Positions 34,252 through 45,466 of a stretch of DNA of 64,000 bases are shown in pieces. Positions within the stretch are counted from its first letter, which is position 1. The number at the start of each line of letters is the position of its first letter. The translations under genes were made by a program, and so were the position numbers. Origin of the DNA: Streptomyces sp. NBC_01485 (GTDB lineage Bacteria > Actinomycetota > Actinomycetes > Streptomycetales > Streptomycetaceae); the NCBI RefSeq assembly GCF_036227125.1, contig NZ_CP109435.1, forward strand, positions 372,001 through 436,000. The letters are read 5' to 3'. The notes beneath the pieces are model-generated. The model was not told the origin of the DNA and did not search any database. It saw only the letters and a program-made list of their open reading frames with translations.

Positions 34252-34594
34252 GCATGTACGACCTCTCTGGGGCCGTTCGCATTACGCGATACCGGGATCG
34301 AATTCCTGTGACCTGCATCACACTGACAGAACCATGGAACACAGGGCCGTAGAACACGCGACCGGCAGTCACCTCAGCCCCCTCACGAGTCCCCCAAGTC
34401 ACGTACGCCACCTACGACTTGACCCCTTCGCGACCCACGTCAACCGCCGCCCACCACCCCTCCGCGAAGACACTGGCATATGTCAGAAGCACCACCGAAT
34501 CGTGTGTTGCCAAATCCCTTACACGGCGTCGCGCGCTGTGCAACAGTCGTGACAGCCCTTGCTCAGCCTTACCGTTCCCGCATCGGAGTGCGTC
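34252..34594. other. Divergent promoter region, no gene seen
   Basis: Separates the SsgA-like gene and the phosphatase gene. It is less GC-rich than its surroundings. TGTTGC (34505-34510) and GCAACA (34540-34545) form complementary arms 29 bases apart, 50-90 bases before the phosphatase start. No small gene or RNA recognised. Confidence 0.5.
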
Positions 34595-35992
34595 ATGCCG
34601 TCCCATGTCTCCGCGGATCGCTCGGCCGCCCAGCCGCCAGGGCGCGGCTCGGTCGACGCGCTGATCACGCAGACCCGGCGGCTCAAGGGCGACATGGACG
34701 CCGTACGGCAGGACGCACAGGGTGACGCGGCGGACCCGCAGGGGCGCTGGCAGCGCGCGCTCTACGACCTGGCGCTGCACCAACTCAACGACCTCGACAC
34801 GCACTTGGGCCAGTTGCGAGACGGCCCGCCGCCAGTGCCGACCGCCGATCCCGTGCCCGCCGCACCGGCGGTCTCCCGGCGCGCGGCGCTGCTCAGCCGG
34901 GTCGGCACCGCCGAGTGGAACCTCCTGACGGACGAGGCCGTCTGGTCCGAGGAGCTGTACCGGATCCTCGGCCGCGACCCCGCCGCTCCCCCGCTCACCC
35001 TCGACGAACTGCCCTCGCTCGTCCTCGACGAGGACCGGCCGAAACTCACCGCGATGGTCACGGACTGCCTGGTCGACGCCCGGCCCATCGACGGGGAGTT
35101 CCGCGTGGTCCGCCCGGGCGGCGAGGTCCGGACCGTGCACATGATGGGCGAGCCCGTCCTCGACGGCGAGGGCGGCACCGCGTCGATGTGGGCCGTGGTG
35201 CGGGACGTCAGCGAACTGCGGCGCAGCCAGCGGGCGGTGCGCGAGAGCCGTGACTCGCTCCAGCACCAGCGGCACCGGGCGCAGACCGAACACCGGCTCG
35301 CGGTCGAACTGCGGGAGGCCGTGCTGCCGCCCTGGCGCGGTTCCCCGCGCCTCGCGCACCAGGGCCCCCGCTCCCTCGACGTCGCCGCCCACTACCTGCC
35401 CGCCGCGACGACCTCGCTGATCGGCGGCGACTGGTACGACGCGCTCGAACTCTCCGACGGCCAGACGCTGCTGAGCGTCGGCGATCTCACCGGACACGGC
35501 CCGGCCGTCGCCTCGAACACAGCGATGCTGCTGGGCGCCCTGCGCGGCATGGCCATGGCGGGCACCCAGCCGGCTCAACTGCTGTCCTGGCTCAACCAGT
35601 TAATGGACGCCGCCACGCAACCGTCCCTCGGCAGCGCCGTCTCCTGCCGCTACCGGCCGGACACCCGCACCCTGCTGTGGGCACAGGCCGGACACCCCGC
35701 CCCGCTGCTGTTCCGCGACGGGACGGGGCGCCGGCTGAACGCACCGGAGGGCGTGTTCCTCGGCGCCACCTCACGCGCCGCCTACGGGCAGGCCGAGGAA
35801 ACCCTCGAAGAGGGCGACCTGCTCCTGCTGCACACCGACGCGCTCGCGCCCGTCGACCGTCTCCTCGGCCTCGCCCCCCGCCTGGCCGGGGCGCGCACGG
35901 CGCAGGACTGCGTGCGCATGGTGGTGGCGGAGTGCGGCGAGTCCGCACGCGAGGACGACGCCTGCGTACTCGTCGCCCGCGTCACCCGCTGA
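34595..35992 (+). CDS. PAS-domain PP2C (SpoIIE-type) phosphatase, TTA-containing
   Basis: 465 residues. A helical N-terminus is followed by a PAS domain at about 100-210 (WNLLTDEAVWSEELYRILGR, GEFRVVRPGGEV), a short coiled linker (about 215-245) and an SpoIIE/RsbU phosphatase domain (about 255-465). Metal-binding motifs are GGDWYDA, SVGDLTGHG and the final REDDACVL. Such proteins dephosphorylate anti-anti-sigma factors to free sigma factors. Codon 336 is TTA (35600-35602), so translation probably depends on the bldA tRNA, implying late expression. The start at 34595 is the most plausible of two in-frame ATGs. Confidence 0.88.
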   Translation: MPSHVSADRSAAQPPGRGSVDALITQTRRLKGDMDAVRQDAQGDAADPQGRWQRALYDLALHQLNDLDTHLGQLRDGPPPVPTADPVPAAPAVSRRAALLSRVGTAEWNLLTDEAVWSEELYRILGRDPAAPPLTLDELPSLVLDEDRPKLTAMVTDCLVDARPIDGEFRVVRPGGEVRTVHMMGEPVLDGEGGTASMWAVVRDVSELRRSQRAVRESRDSLQHQRHRAQTEHRLAVELREAVLPPWRGSPRLAHQGPRSLDVAAHYLPAATTSLIGGDWYDALELSDGQTLLSVGDLTGHGPAVASNTAMLLGALRGMAMAGTQPAQLLSWLNQLMDAATQPSLGSAVSCRYRPDTRTLLWAQAGHPAPLLFRDGTGRRLNAPEGVFLGATSRAAYGQAEETLEEGDLLLLHTDALAPVDRLLGLAPRLAGARTAQDCVRMVVAECGESAREDDACVLVARVTR

Positions 35993-36048
35993 CCAGCCCA
36001 CGGCAGCCCACGGCATACGGTTGACCGGCGTGCCCGGCACCAACTCCC

Positions 36049-37551
36049 TCACGCCGGGGCGCTGTTGCCGCCCCTGCCCCCCTTCTGCTTCGGCAGCGAC
36101 AGCCTGATCTCCTCGCGCAGTTCCCTGATACTCGGGTAGTCGGCGTACTCCGCGGTGAGCCGGTACATCTGGCTCAGCCGGTCCCAGGTCCGCCGGGAGG
36201 AGTTCGACCCCATGGACACCAGCGCCAACCGGGCGAACCGGTGCGCCTGTTCGGGGTCGTCCGCGATGAAGCAGGCGGACGCCATGGACAGATGGTCGAA
36301 GATCTTCGACCGCTCACGCCCGTCGACGCGCAGCGCCAGGGCCTTCTCCGCGTAGTACTGGGCGTGCACGGCCGCCTGCGGCTCGAACTCGGCCAGCGTG
36401 CGGTAGGCCAGGGCCTGCATGCCGTACAGATCCTCGTCCTTGAAGGTCTGCATCCAGGGCGGCGGGGTGACGTCGCCCTTGTCGGAGACGAAGAGGTCCT
36501 CCGCCCGGCCGAGGGTCCGGCGCATGGCCTGGCCCTTGCCCATCGACGCCTGCGCCCAGGCCTCGATGGTGTGGAACATCGCCCGGGTGCGCGGCAGTAC
36601 GTTGTCACCGGAACCGGACTGGGCGAGCTTCATCAGGTCGAGGGCCTCGTCGGGCCGGCCGAGGTGGACCATCTGGCGGGCCGCCCGGGAGAGCGCCTCG
36701 CCGGCCCGGGGCCGGTCGCCGCCCTCGTGCGCGGCATGGGCGGCGATGACGAAGTACTTCTGGGCCGTGGGCTCCAGACCGACGTCGTGCGACATCCAGC
36801 CCGCGAGGACGGCGAGGTTGGCCGCGACGCCCCACAGGCGCCGCTGGAGATGGGCGGGGTGATGGTAGGCGAGCATGCCGCCCACCTCGTTGAGCTGCCC
36901 CACCACCGCCTTGCGTTGCAGCCCGCCCCCGCGGGCCGCGTCCCAGGCGCGGAACACCTCGACCGAGCGCTCCAGTTCGTCGACCTCCTCCGTTCCGATG
37001 GGGGCGGCCTCGTAGCGGTCGACCCCGGCGGGGTCGGCATGGTGGAGGAGGGGGTGGTCGATGACGGGAGCGTCGGCGGAGAGGGTCGGATCGGTGTGCA
37101 GCCACTCGTACATGGCGCTGCTGAGTGCGGATCCCGCCGTGAGCACGACACCTGCGCTCACTAGGCCGCGTCGGTTGAGCATGAGGTCCATTCCCGTGAA
37201 TTCGGTGAGGACCGCAGCAGTCCGTTCGGGCGCCCACGGCACACCGTCGGGGTGTTGCACACTCCCGCCGCCGGGCCGATTCCCGGAACGCCCGTGCCGG
37301 ACCAGACCGAGGTCCTCGATGGTCACGACACGGCCGAGACGCTCGGTGAACAGGGCGACCAGTACCCGCGGCACGGGATCGCGCGGGATCTCTCCCGTGT
37401 CGATCCACCGCCGAACCCGGGAGGTGTCGGTCGACAGTTGGGGGTGGCCCATGGCCGCCGCCTGCCGGTTGACCAGCCTCGCGAGTTCACCCTTGGACCA
37501 GCCGGCCAGGCCGAACAGATCCGAGAGGCGGGTGTTGGGTTGTCCGCTCAC
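36049..37551 (-). CDS. NsdA-like TPR regulatory protein
   Basis: 500 residues from the GTG at 37551. The N-terminal 85 residues resemble a helix-turn-helix (LSDLFGLAGWSKGELARLVN, DTSRVRRWIDTGEIPRDP). A hydrophobic segment (residues 135-155) follows, then TPR-like helices to the end (AHAAHEGGDRPRAGEALSRA, GRPDEALDLMKLAQ). In Streptomyces this family includes NsdA, a negative regulator of sporulation and antibiotic production; the resemblance is by architecture. The longer in-frame reading to 37785 lacks a good start. Divergent from the APH-like gene with an inverted repeat between. Confidence 0.75.
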   Translation of the reverse strand: MSGQPNTRLSDLFGLAGWSKGELARLVNRQAAAMGHPQLSTDTSRVRRWIDTGEIPRDPVPRVLVALFTERLGRVVTIEDLGLVRHGRSGNRPGGGSVQHPDGVPWAPERTAAVLTEFTGMDLMLNRRGLVSAGVVLTAGSALSSAMYEWLHTDPTLSADAPVIDHPLLHHADPAGVDRYEAAPIGTEEVDELERSVEVFRAWDAARGGGLQRKAVVGQLNEVGGMLAYHHPAHLQRRLWGVAANLAVLAGWMSHDVGLEPTAQKYFVIAAHAAHEGGDRPRAGEALSRAARQMVHLGRPDEALDLMKLAQSGSGDNVLPRTRAMFHTIEAWAQASMGKGQAMRRTLGRAEDLFVSDKGDVTPPPWMQTFKDEDLYGMQALAYRTLAEFEPQAAVHAQYYAEKALALRVDGRERSKIFDHLSMASACFIADDPEQAHRFARLALVSMGSNSSRRTWDRLSQMYRLTAEYADYPSIRELREEIRLSLPKQKGGRGGNSAPA

Positions 37552-37582
37552 GTCAAGCCCCCAGGTTCTCGGCTGAGTTGAC

Positions 37583-37611
37583 AGTAGCCCGGTGAAAGTT
37601 GCCGGGCGACT
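37583..37611. promoter_or_regulatory. Inverted repeat in divergent promoter region
   Basis: AGTaGCCCGG, nine bases, CCGGGCgACT: ten-base arms with one mismatch. It is 32 bases from the NsdA-like start and 170 bases from the APH-like start. A TTGACA hexamer (37578-37583) abuts the left arm. A possible operator for either gene. Confidence 0.4.
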
Positions 37612-37783
37612 ATTCGCCAGGGTTTCGCCAGGGTCCGCCAGATGGTGTGCCAGTGGGCCATGGGTGTCAGGTAGGAACGCGCCACCCCGACCCGGTCGCC
37701 GAGGGACACTCCCCAGGGTGTATCCGGGGGGACCGGTCGGGGCAGCGTCAGACGTCCGGCACACGAAGGGATCTGTTTCCCCC

Positions 37784-38923
37784 ATGTACGCAGCATCGTC
37801 CTCCGTGTCCGCCCCGCCCCGGCCGCTGCACCCCCGTCCGGGCGGTGGCGGCCCCTACCTCGCCCCCGCGCGGCCGGCGGCCCCCGCGCTCGGCGCGGGA
37901 CTGGCCCGGCGCCCCGCGGGGCTCGGCACGCAACCGCTCAGCGGGAGACTCGACCTGTCCGGCCCCCAGGGCGCCCAACTGCGCACGGCGATCGCGTCGG
38001 TGCACCGGATCTGCCCGGAGTTCTCCCCGGTCCAGGTGCTGCGCCGCAGCGGACGCTCGGTGCTCCTGGTCGGTACGACAGGGCGCAGCACCGCCGTCGC
38101 CAAGTGTTTACTGGACCACTCCCCCGTGTGGGCCGAGCGGATCCGGCACGAAATAGCCGCGTACCGCACGTTCGTCCGGCAGCGCCCCCCGGTGCGCGCG
38201 CCGAGACTGATCGCGGCGGACCCGGACAACTGCACCCTGGTGATCGAGCGGATGCCGGGGCGCGTGGCGGCACTCCAGCGGCACCCCACCGAGGCCCCGC
38301 CGCGAGCCGACATCAGGGCGGCACTCGGCGCGATCTGCCGCCTGAACACCTGGCGGCCGCCGGCCGGGGCGTTCGACGCGCCGCTCGACTACGCGGCCCG
38401 GATCTCCCGCTTCCACGAGCTGGGTCTGCTCACCGACCGGGACCTCGGTGACCTGCAGAAGCTGCTGCACGGCATCGCGGCCACCGCGGGCCGCCACGGC
38501 ATGGGCCAGTTCTGCCACGGCGACGCCCTCCTGTCGAACATCCTCCTCTCACCGGCCGGTCCAGTGCTGGTGGACTGGGAGCACGCGGGCTGGTATCTGC
38601 CGGGCTACGACCTGGCGACGCTGTGGTCGGCGCTGGGCGACGCGCCGGTGGCGCGCCGTCAGATCAGCCAGCTCGCCCAGTCGGCGGGCCCGGCCTCGCG
38701 GGACGCCTTCCTGGTGAACCTGATGCTGGTCCTGACCCGCGAGATCCGTACCTACGAGACGGCCGTACAGCGTTCGATGCAGGACACGGCCCCCACGCCC
38801 CCGGGGGCGGGCCACCCGGGCGCCGTGCCGACCGGCGAGGAGCAGCGCCTGCTGCTGCGGCGGCTGCACGACGACTGCCAGATGGCCCGCCGGGCCGTAC
38901 GCGCGGCGGTCGGCACTCGCTGA
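37784..38923 (+). CDS. Aminoglycoside-phosphotransferase-fold protein, TTA-containing
   Basis: 379 residues. An N-terminal 60-residue Pro-rich extension precedes an APH kinase fold: [20 protein letters not shown] (ATP Lys), catalytic [14 protein letters not shown] and metal-binding [18 protein letters not shown]. Such proteins phosphorylate small molecules; resistance is possible but not indicated. Codon 109 is TTA (38108-38110), suggesting bldA control. The mRNA ends in a 20-base-pair hairpin at 38945-38992. Confidence 0.83.
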   Translation: MYAASSSVSAPPRPLHPRPGGGGPYLAPARPAAPALGAGLARRPAGLGTQPLSGRLDLSGPQGAQLRTAIASVHRICPEFSPVQVLRRSGRSVLLVGTTGRSTAVAKCLLDHSPVWAERIRHEIAAYRTFVRQRPPVRAPRLIAADPDNCTLVIERMPGRVAALQRHPTEAPPRADIRAALGAICRLNTWRPPAGAFDAPLDYAARISRFHELGLLTDRDLGDLQKLLHGIAATAGRHGMGQFCHGDALLSNILLSPAGPVLVDWEHAGWYLPGYDLATLWSALGDAPVARRQISQLAQSAGPASRDAFLVNLMLVLTREIRTYETAVQRSMQDTAPTPPGAGHPGAVPTGEEQRLLLRRLHDDCQMARRAVRAAVGTR

Positions 38924-38944
38924 AGGGGACTCACGGCAGGGACG

Positions 38945-38992
38945 ACGGAGGTCCGCGGTGCGCCTGAACGGCGGCGCACCGCGGACCTCCGT
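38945..38992 (+). terminator. 20-base-pair hairpin terminator
   Basis: Perfect 20-base stem (38945-38964 with 38973-38992), eight-base loop, 22 bases after the APH-like stop codon. Isolates the amidase gene from upstream transcription. Confidence 0.92.
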
Positions 38993-39143
38993 ATGTGTGC
39001 GAGAGCGGTGTCTTGACGAGGGAAATCTCCTGTTTGTGCGCATGATTGACGGGTTATCGGCAAACCGGTGCCGCAGGGCCCACGTTCGGCCCCGCACTCC
39101 CCGTACGCCCCGCACGCCCGCCCGCTCGTCCCAGGAGGCCGCA

Positions 39144-41126
39144 TTGCGAAAACCCGTCACTCACTCCGGACCCCCCAGACGTACCCGTAGAGCCGCAGGC
39201 GCCATGGCGTCGGCGGCTCTGCTGCTCCCGCTGCTCGGCGCGGCGCCCGCCACGGCTGCACAGTCCTCGGCGAACAGCCTCCAGCGGGCCTTCGCCGCCG
39301 CTGCCGCCGAGTACCACGTGCCGCAGAGCGTGCTCCTGGGCGTCTCCTACCTCCAGTCCCGCTGGGACACGCACGACGGCGCGCCGAGCGTGACCGGCGG
39401 CTACGGGCCGATGCACCTCACCGACGCCCGTACGGCGCTCGCGACGGCCCCGCACCACAGCGAGGGCTCGGAGGACGCCCGCGGCGACTCGGCCCGCCCG
39501 GCCCTGCACCCGGCCGTGCACCCGGGCGGGCGGATCCCGTCGAGCGGCGAGCTCCCGGCCCGTCTGAAGACGCTGCCCAGGGCGGCGGAGCTGACCGGTC
39601 TGAGCCCCGAGGAACTGCGCACGGATCCCGCGGCCAACATCGCGGGCGGCGCCGCGCTCCTCGCCGCCGCCCAGCGGAGCCTGGGCGAGCCGCTGAGCGC
39701 CGGCCCGGCGGGCTGGTACGGCGCGGTGGCGCGCTTCTCGGGCGCGGACGACACCGCGACGGCCGCCGCCTTCGCGAACGACGTCTACGACGTGCTGCGC
39801 ACCGGCGAGGAGCGGATGACGGACGCCGGCGGTCCGGTCGCCCTGGCCGCGCAGCCGGACCTCGCTCCGCGCACGGCCCAACTGCGCGGGGCCGGTCTGC
39901 GCACGGTCTCCGCGGCGGGCACCGAGTGCCCGGCGACGGTGTCCTGCGAGTGGATCCCGGCGCCCTACGAGCAGTTCGGCGACAACGACTACGGCAACCA
40001 CGACGCCGCGGACCGGCCCGCCGCGCCGGGCATCAAGTACATCGTCGTCCATGACACCGAGGGCCGCTGGGAAGGGGTGCTGAACCTGGTCCAGGACCCC
40101 ACGTACGTGTCCTGGAACTACTCGCTGCGCTCCACCGACGGCCACATCGCCCAGCACGTGAAGGCGAAGGACGTGGCCTGGCACGCGGGCAACTGGTACA
40201 TCAACTCCAAGTCGATCGGCCTGGAGCACGAGGGTTTCCTCGCCCAGCCGGACTCCTGGTACACGGAGGCGATGTACCGCTCGTCGGCCCGGCTGGTGAC
40301 GTACCTGTCCGCGAAGTACGGCATCCCGCTGGACCGGCAGCACATCCTGGGCCACGACAACGTGCCCGGCCCGACCCCTGCGGCCGTCTCCGGGATGCAC
40401 ACCGACCCGGGCCCGTACTGGGACTGGCGGCACTACTTCGAGCTGCTCGGCCGGCCCTTCACCGCGACGGCCCGCAGCGGCAGCGGCGGCCTGGTGACGA
40501 TCCGGCCGGACTACACCGCCAACCAGCCGGTGTACACGGACTGCGCCGTCAAGGGTCAGCCGTGCGCCGCGCACGGTTCGAGCGAGGTGCGGCTGTACTC
40601 CGCCCACGACGAGAAGTCCGCCCTGATCAAGGACGTCGGCGACGGCTCGGCCCCGACGACGGGCGTGAACGACCTCTCCTCGCGGGTGTCCACCGGCCAG
40701 CAGTACGCGGTCGCCGACGAGTGGGGTGACTGGACGGCGATCTGGTACCTGGGGCAGAAGGCCTGGTTCAAAAACCCCAAGGACCAGCCGACGGCCGTGC
40801 CCGCGACGGGCCAGGTGGTGACCCCCAAGGACGGCCGCGCGAGCGTGCCGCTCTACGGCCGCGCGTACCCGGAGGCCTCGGCCTACCCGGCGGGCGTCCC
40901 CGACCAGGGGCTCGCACCGCTGCCATACACCCTGCCGAAGGGCCAGACGTACGTGGTCGGGGACAAGGTGCCGGGCGAGTACTACTACGCGGTGACCTTC
41001 TCCACCGGCTCGCACCAGGTCGTCGTCGGTGGCGATCAGTACTACGAGATCCAGTACGGCCACCGGGTGGCGTTCGTGCGGGCGGCGGACGTGAAGGTGA
41101 CGTCGTCGGCCTCGTCGGCCTTCTAG
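39144..41126 (+). CDS. Secreted N-acetylmuramoyl-L-alanine amidase
   Basis: 660 residues from a TTG start with AGGAGG four bases upstream. Signal peptide about 1-40 ([20 protein letters not shown]). Residues 45-230 read as a lysozyme-like helper domain ([31 protein letters not shown]). The Amidase_2 domain (about 290-440) has zinc ligands in IVVHDTEG and [10 protein letters not shown] and the SIGLEHEG acid. The rest is SH3-like repeats ([19 protein letters not shown]). It would cleave the stem peptide from glycan in the wall, probably during hyphal growth or sporulation. Confidence 0.9.
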   Translation: MRKPVTHSGPPRRTRRAAGAMASAALLLPLLGAAPATAAQSSANSLQRAFAAAAAEYHVPQSVLLGVSYLQSRWDTHDGAPSVTGGYGPMHLTDARTALATAPHHSEGSEDARGDSARPALHPAVHPGGRIPSSGELPARLKTLPRAAELTGLSPEELRTDPAANIAGGAALLAAAQRSLGEPLSAGPAGWYGAVARFSGADDTATAAAFANDVYDVLRTGEERMTDAGGPVALAAQPDLAPRTAQLRGAGLRTVSAAGTECPATVSCEWIPAPYEQFGDNDYGNHDAADRPAAPGIKYIVVHDTEGRWEGVLNLVQDPTYVSWNYSLRSTDGHIAQHVKAKDVAWHAGNWYINSKSIGLEHEGFLAQPDSWYTEAMYRSSARLVTYLSAKYGIPLDRQHILGHDNVPGPTPAAVSGMHTDPGPYWDWRHYFELLGRPFTATARSGSGGLVTIRPDYTANQPVYTDCAVKGQPCAAHGSSEVRLYSAHDEKSALIKDVGDGSAPTTGVNDLSSRVSTGQQYAVADEWGDWTAIWYLGQKAWFKNPKDQPTAVPATGQVVTPKDGRASVPLYGRAYPEASAYPAGVPDQGLAPLPYTLPKGQTYVVGDKVPGEYYYAVTFSTGSHQVVVGGDQYYEIQYGHRVAFVRAADVKVTSSASSAF

Positions 41127-41133
41127 CCGGGCC

Positions 41134-41631
41134 TCAGCCCTGCTGGAACAGCTCCGCCGGGAGCGGTTTCAGCAGGGCGTACAGGTCGTCGGTGATGGGG
41201 CGGTCCCAGGCGGCGATGGTCACCAGGACGTGGTCGCTGCGGTCGAACTGCACGCAGGAGATCCGCCCCTCGGACAGCTTCAGACGGCGCACGATCAGCA
41301 GGTTGTCGCCCTGCATCACGGGCATGTCCTCGGTGCCGACGACGGTCACCTCCTCGTCGTTCTCCAGCGCGAGCAGCAGTTGGGCCACCTCGAAGGGGAT
41401 CTCGTCCTCCGCCACCTCGCGGGCCGGGGAGCCCTCGGGCAGATTGCCGATGATCATCGCGGGGCCGCGGCCGCCGAAGAGGTCGTAGCGCAGGAAGACG
41501 CCCTGGCAACTACCGTCGGGGGCGGGCAGCAGGCCGGCGCCCAGATTGCCGGGCCAGTCGCCCGGATCCATGGCCAGGACGTCGAAGTCGGGCCCGGCGG
41601 GAGTGGCACTGCGGCGGCGGAGGAACGACAT
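41134..41631 (-). CDS. Hypothetical actinobacterial protein, 165 residues
   Basis: Basic N-terminus (MSFLRRRSATP), then an alpha/beta body: MDPGDWPGNLGAGLLPAPDG, VFLRYDLFGGRGPAMIIGNL, EVTVVGTEDMPVMQGDNLLI and RISCVQFDRSDHVLVTIAAW. Family not recognised. No signal peptide. It converges on the amidase gene. Confidence 0.6.
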   Translation of the reverse strand: MSFLRRRSATPAGPDFDVLAMDPGDWPGNLGAGLLPAPDGSCQGVFLRYDLFGGRGPAMIIGNLPEGSPAREVAEDEIPFEVAQLLLALENDEEVTVVGTEDMPVMQGDNLLIVRRLKLSEGRISCVQFDRSDHVLVTIAAWDRPITDDLYALLKPLPAELFQQG

Positions 41632-41850
41632 GCGGCCATGGTACGTGGCCACCGGCGTCCGGTGACGCGTGGGCGGGTTACGGTTCGCCGTTCGGGTGCG
41701 GGTCATGGACGGCTGATCGCGCGGTTGCCCGCACCCCCTGACGTGGGACGCCGGCGACCACCTGGAGGCGGGCGCCGGGCGCACCGGGCAGGATGCGGCT
41801 CGTCGGCGCGGGCTCGGGGCGGTCGACGGGCCGGTTGCGAGGCGGAGGGT

Positions 41851-42093
41851 CTACGTCAGGTCGAACTCCCCCTCCCGCGCCCCCGACACGAACGCGCCCC
41901 ACTCGGCGGGCGTGAAGATCAGGGAAGGGCTCTGGGGACGGCCACTGTTGCGCATCGCGATGAATCCCTCGACGAAGGCGATCTGGACGTCCCCCCGCCC
42001 CCGACTGCTGGACTGCCACTCGGCGCTGCTGAGGTCCAGCTCCGGCTTGTCCCAGCCCGTGAGCGGCTGCTGCTGGATCATGCTCTCGGCCAC
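41851..42093 (-). CDS. DUF397 small regulatory protein
   Basis: 80 residues: W-rich start (DKPELDLSSAEWQSSSRGRG), VQIAFVEGFIAMRNSG and a C-terminal IFTPAEWGAFVSGAREGEFD. These are the DUF397 hallmarks. DUF397 genes usually sit beside an XRE/WhiJ-like regulator and act with it in development; here no such partner is adjacent, so this is an orphan. GTG start at 42093 with GGGAGGAG upstream. Confidence 0.87.
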   Translation of the reverse strand: MAESMIQQQPLTGWDKPELDLSSAEWQSSSRGRGDVQIAFVEGFIAMRNSGRPQSPSLIFTPAEWGAFVSGAREGEFDLT

Positions 42094-42177
42094 GTCCGTG
42101 CTCCTCCCGGTTCGTCGTCCGCGGGTCAGCCTAGCGATCGGTTCCGGAGGCCGACAGAGCACGTGAGCGGGACCCTT

Positions 42178-43340
<1,163 letters not shown>

Positions 43341-43344
<4 letters not shown>

Positions 43345-44411
43345 CGCGGTTCCCCTTCGAGTACGGCGACCAGGTTCTGCTGGAGACACGGGCCGGAGGT
43401 GGCGTGGGCGAGGGCGCGGTCGGACTCGCCCCGGTGGATGCGGGCGGCGGCCTCGCCGATGCGGACGAGGCCGGCGGCCATCATGGGGTTGGCGGCGAGC
43501 GGGCCGCCGGACAGGTTCACCCGCACGCTGTCGTCCAGCCGCAGCGCCTTGCGCAGGACGACCTCCTGCGAGCTGAACGGCGCGTGCAACTCGGCGGTGT
43601 CGACGGGCCGTTCGAACACGCCCGCCTTCTGGGCGGCGAGGCGCGTGGAGGGCGAGTCGGTCAGGTCGCGCACGCCGAGCGCGTGGGCCTCGATGCGGTG
43701 GTCGATGCCCCGGATCCAGGCGGGCCGGGAGCACAGCTCGCGGGCCCGCTCCCCCGCCGCGAGGATCACGGCGGCGGCCCCGTCGCCGACCGGCGGGCAG
43801 TCGCCGGTGCGCAACGGCCGTACGACGTACTCCCCCTGGGGCACCGAACCCCGCAGTTGGGCACGGGAGTTGAGGGTGGCGACCCGTCGGCTGCGGGCGC
43901 CGATCGCGGCGAGGGCGGGTTCGTCGGTGTCGCCCGCGTCGATCAGGGCCCGGGCCTGGAGCGCGGCGAGGGCGACGGAGTCGGGCCACAGGGGGGCGAC
44001 GTAGTACGGGTCGAGTTGGCGGGTGAGCACGTCGCGCACGGAGCCGGGCGAGGACTTGCCGTAGGCGTAGACGAGCGCGGTGTCCGCGTCGCCGGTGAGC
44101 AGTTTGGTCCACGCCTCGTACAGCGCCCAGGCGCCGTCCATCTCGACGTGGGACTCGGCGATGGGCGGCCAGGCGCCGACGCCGTCGAGGGCGAGGGTGA
44201 AGGAGAAGGCGCGGCCGGCGAGGTAGTCGCTGGAGCCGGAGCAGGTGAAGCCTATGTCGGCGGTCTTCAGGCCGGTCCGGTCGAGGACGCTGTGCAGGAC
44301 CGGCATGAGCATCTCCACTTCGGAGAGCTCGTCGGTGGTGCGCAGGACGTCGGTCTGCGCGAAGGCCACCACCGCGACGTCGCGGACGCCTGAGGATTCC
44401 TCACGGGTCAC
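43341..44411 (-). CDS. Second thiolase-fold protein, altered active site
   Basis: 356 residues. The same fold as its neighbour, but the Cys loop reads SHVEMDGAWALYEA and the His loop AANPMMAAG, so both classical thiolase residues are missing. VGDGAAAVILA is retained. The GTG start overlaps the OB-fold gene's stop by four bases (GTGA). The two thiolase-fold proteins probably form a heteromer with each other and the OB partner, acting on an acyl-CoA; this is inference from gene order. Confidence 0.85.
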
Positions 44412-45352
44412 AGCAGCTCCTTGTAGGCGTCGTAGTCCGCGTCGGGTTCGCCGGTCGGCCGGTAGTGGTCGGGGTAGCGGGCGCCTTCCGTCCACACGGG
44501 TTCGACGCGCAGGCCCATGCGGACCTGGTCGTAGGGGATGCCGCCGATGCGTCCGTGCAGGGCGAGGTCGGCGCCGTCGAGGGCGATGTGGGCGTAGACG
44601 TAGGGGACTTCGATGTCGAGGTTCCTCGCCTTGATGTTGACGATGCAGAAGGTGGTGACGGTCCCGCGCGGCCCGACCTCGATCTGCTCGGCGGTCGGCA
44701 CACCGCAGGTGGGGCAGGCCCCGCGCGGCGGTACGTACACCTTGCGGCAGGACGGGCAGCGTTCACCGACCGTGCGCTGGGTGGAGAGCGCGGCGATGTA
44801 GGCGGACTGGGCACGGCCGGGCGAGTAGGTGTAGTCGAGGCGGGCGGGGGCGACGATGCCGGTGACCCGCTCACCCTCGAACTCCCCGTTGCTGCCGGTC
44901 AGTTGGCCCGGTACGCCGTCGTACGGCTCGAAGCAGGCGATATCGGTGATGGCGCCGGTGCGTTCCTCGGCCCAGCGGATCCGGACGCGCATCCCGGTGT
45001 GGACGGCGTCGGGGCCGGGGGCGTCGAGGACGTGCAGGAGGCCGGTGCCGGCACCGTCGAGCCGGACCAGCACCCAGGCGAACGGGCCGGCCAGAGGCTG
45101 GCCCCGGCGGGGAGCGTGGTTCCAGGCCCAGGTGGTCACCGTCCCGGTAGCGGCCACCTCCACAAGATCGCGGATCTCCTCGGCGGTGACGGGGTCGTAC
45201 TCGACGGGCGGCACGAGCACGCGACCGTCGCCGGCCCGCACCCCGAGGACCACCTGCTCACGCAGCCCAGTGAGGAAGGCACTCTGCACAGGACCGAGGG
45301 ACCGAGTGAACGGGAACTCAACAACCAGGGGAGCCTTGAGGACTTCGGGCAT
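44408..45352 (-). CDS. Double OB-fold (DUF35) acyl-CoA-associated protein
   Basis: 314 residues containing two DUF35 units. The second (about 175-314) has a zinc ribbon CPSCRKVYVPPRGACPTC and an OB fold (GTVTTFCIVNI). The first (about 1-150) has an OB fold (GTVTTWAWNH) but lacks the Cys. DUF35 proteins are obligate partners of Ltp-type thiolase-fold enzymes and bind CoA substrates. First gene of a three-gene coupled set with the two thiolase-like genes. Confidence 0.85.
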   Translation of the reverse strand: MPEVLKAPLVVEFPFTRSLGPVQSAFLTGLREQVVLGVRAGDGRVLVPPVEYDPVTAEEIRDLVEVAATGTVTTWAWNHAPRRGQPLAGPFAWVLVRLDGAGTGLLHVLDAPGPDAVHTGMRVRIRWAEERTGAITDIACFEPYDGVPGQLTGSNGEFEGERVTGIVAPARLDYTYSPGRAQSAYIAALSTQRTVGERCPSCRKVYVPPRGACPTCGVPTAEQIEVGPRGTVTTFCIVNIKARNLDIEVPYVYAHIALDGADLALHGRIGGIPYDQVRMGLRVEPVWTEGARYPDHYRPTGEPDADYDAYKELL

Positions 45353-45388
45353 CGGGGCTGCCTCCTTGGGAAGCCAACGTCAGTGAAA

Positions 45389-45440
45389 GCGCCCCAGAGG
45401 GGCGCGGGGAACTGCGCGACCAGCCACAACGGACCGCAGC
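45389..45440. repeat. Intergenic repeat, copy B, with hairpin
   Basis: Begins with a perfect 7-base hairpin GCGCCCC-AGA-GGGGCGC (45389-45405), continuing as the element seen at 20206-20247 (GGGGAACTGCGCGACCAGCC, ACAACGGACCGCA). It lies between the enoyl-CoA hydratase stop and the OB gene start, so it could also terminate the hydratase transcript. Confidence 0.75.
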
Positions 45441-45466
45441 CTTCAAAACGGCGCACCCTGCGGAGC

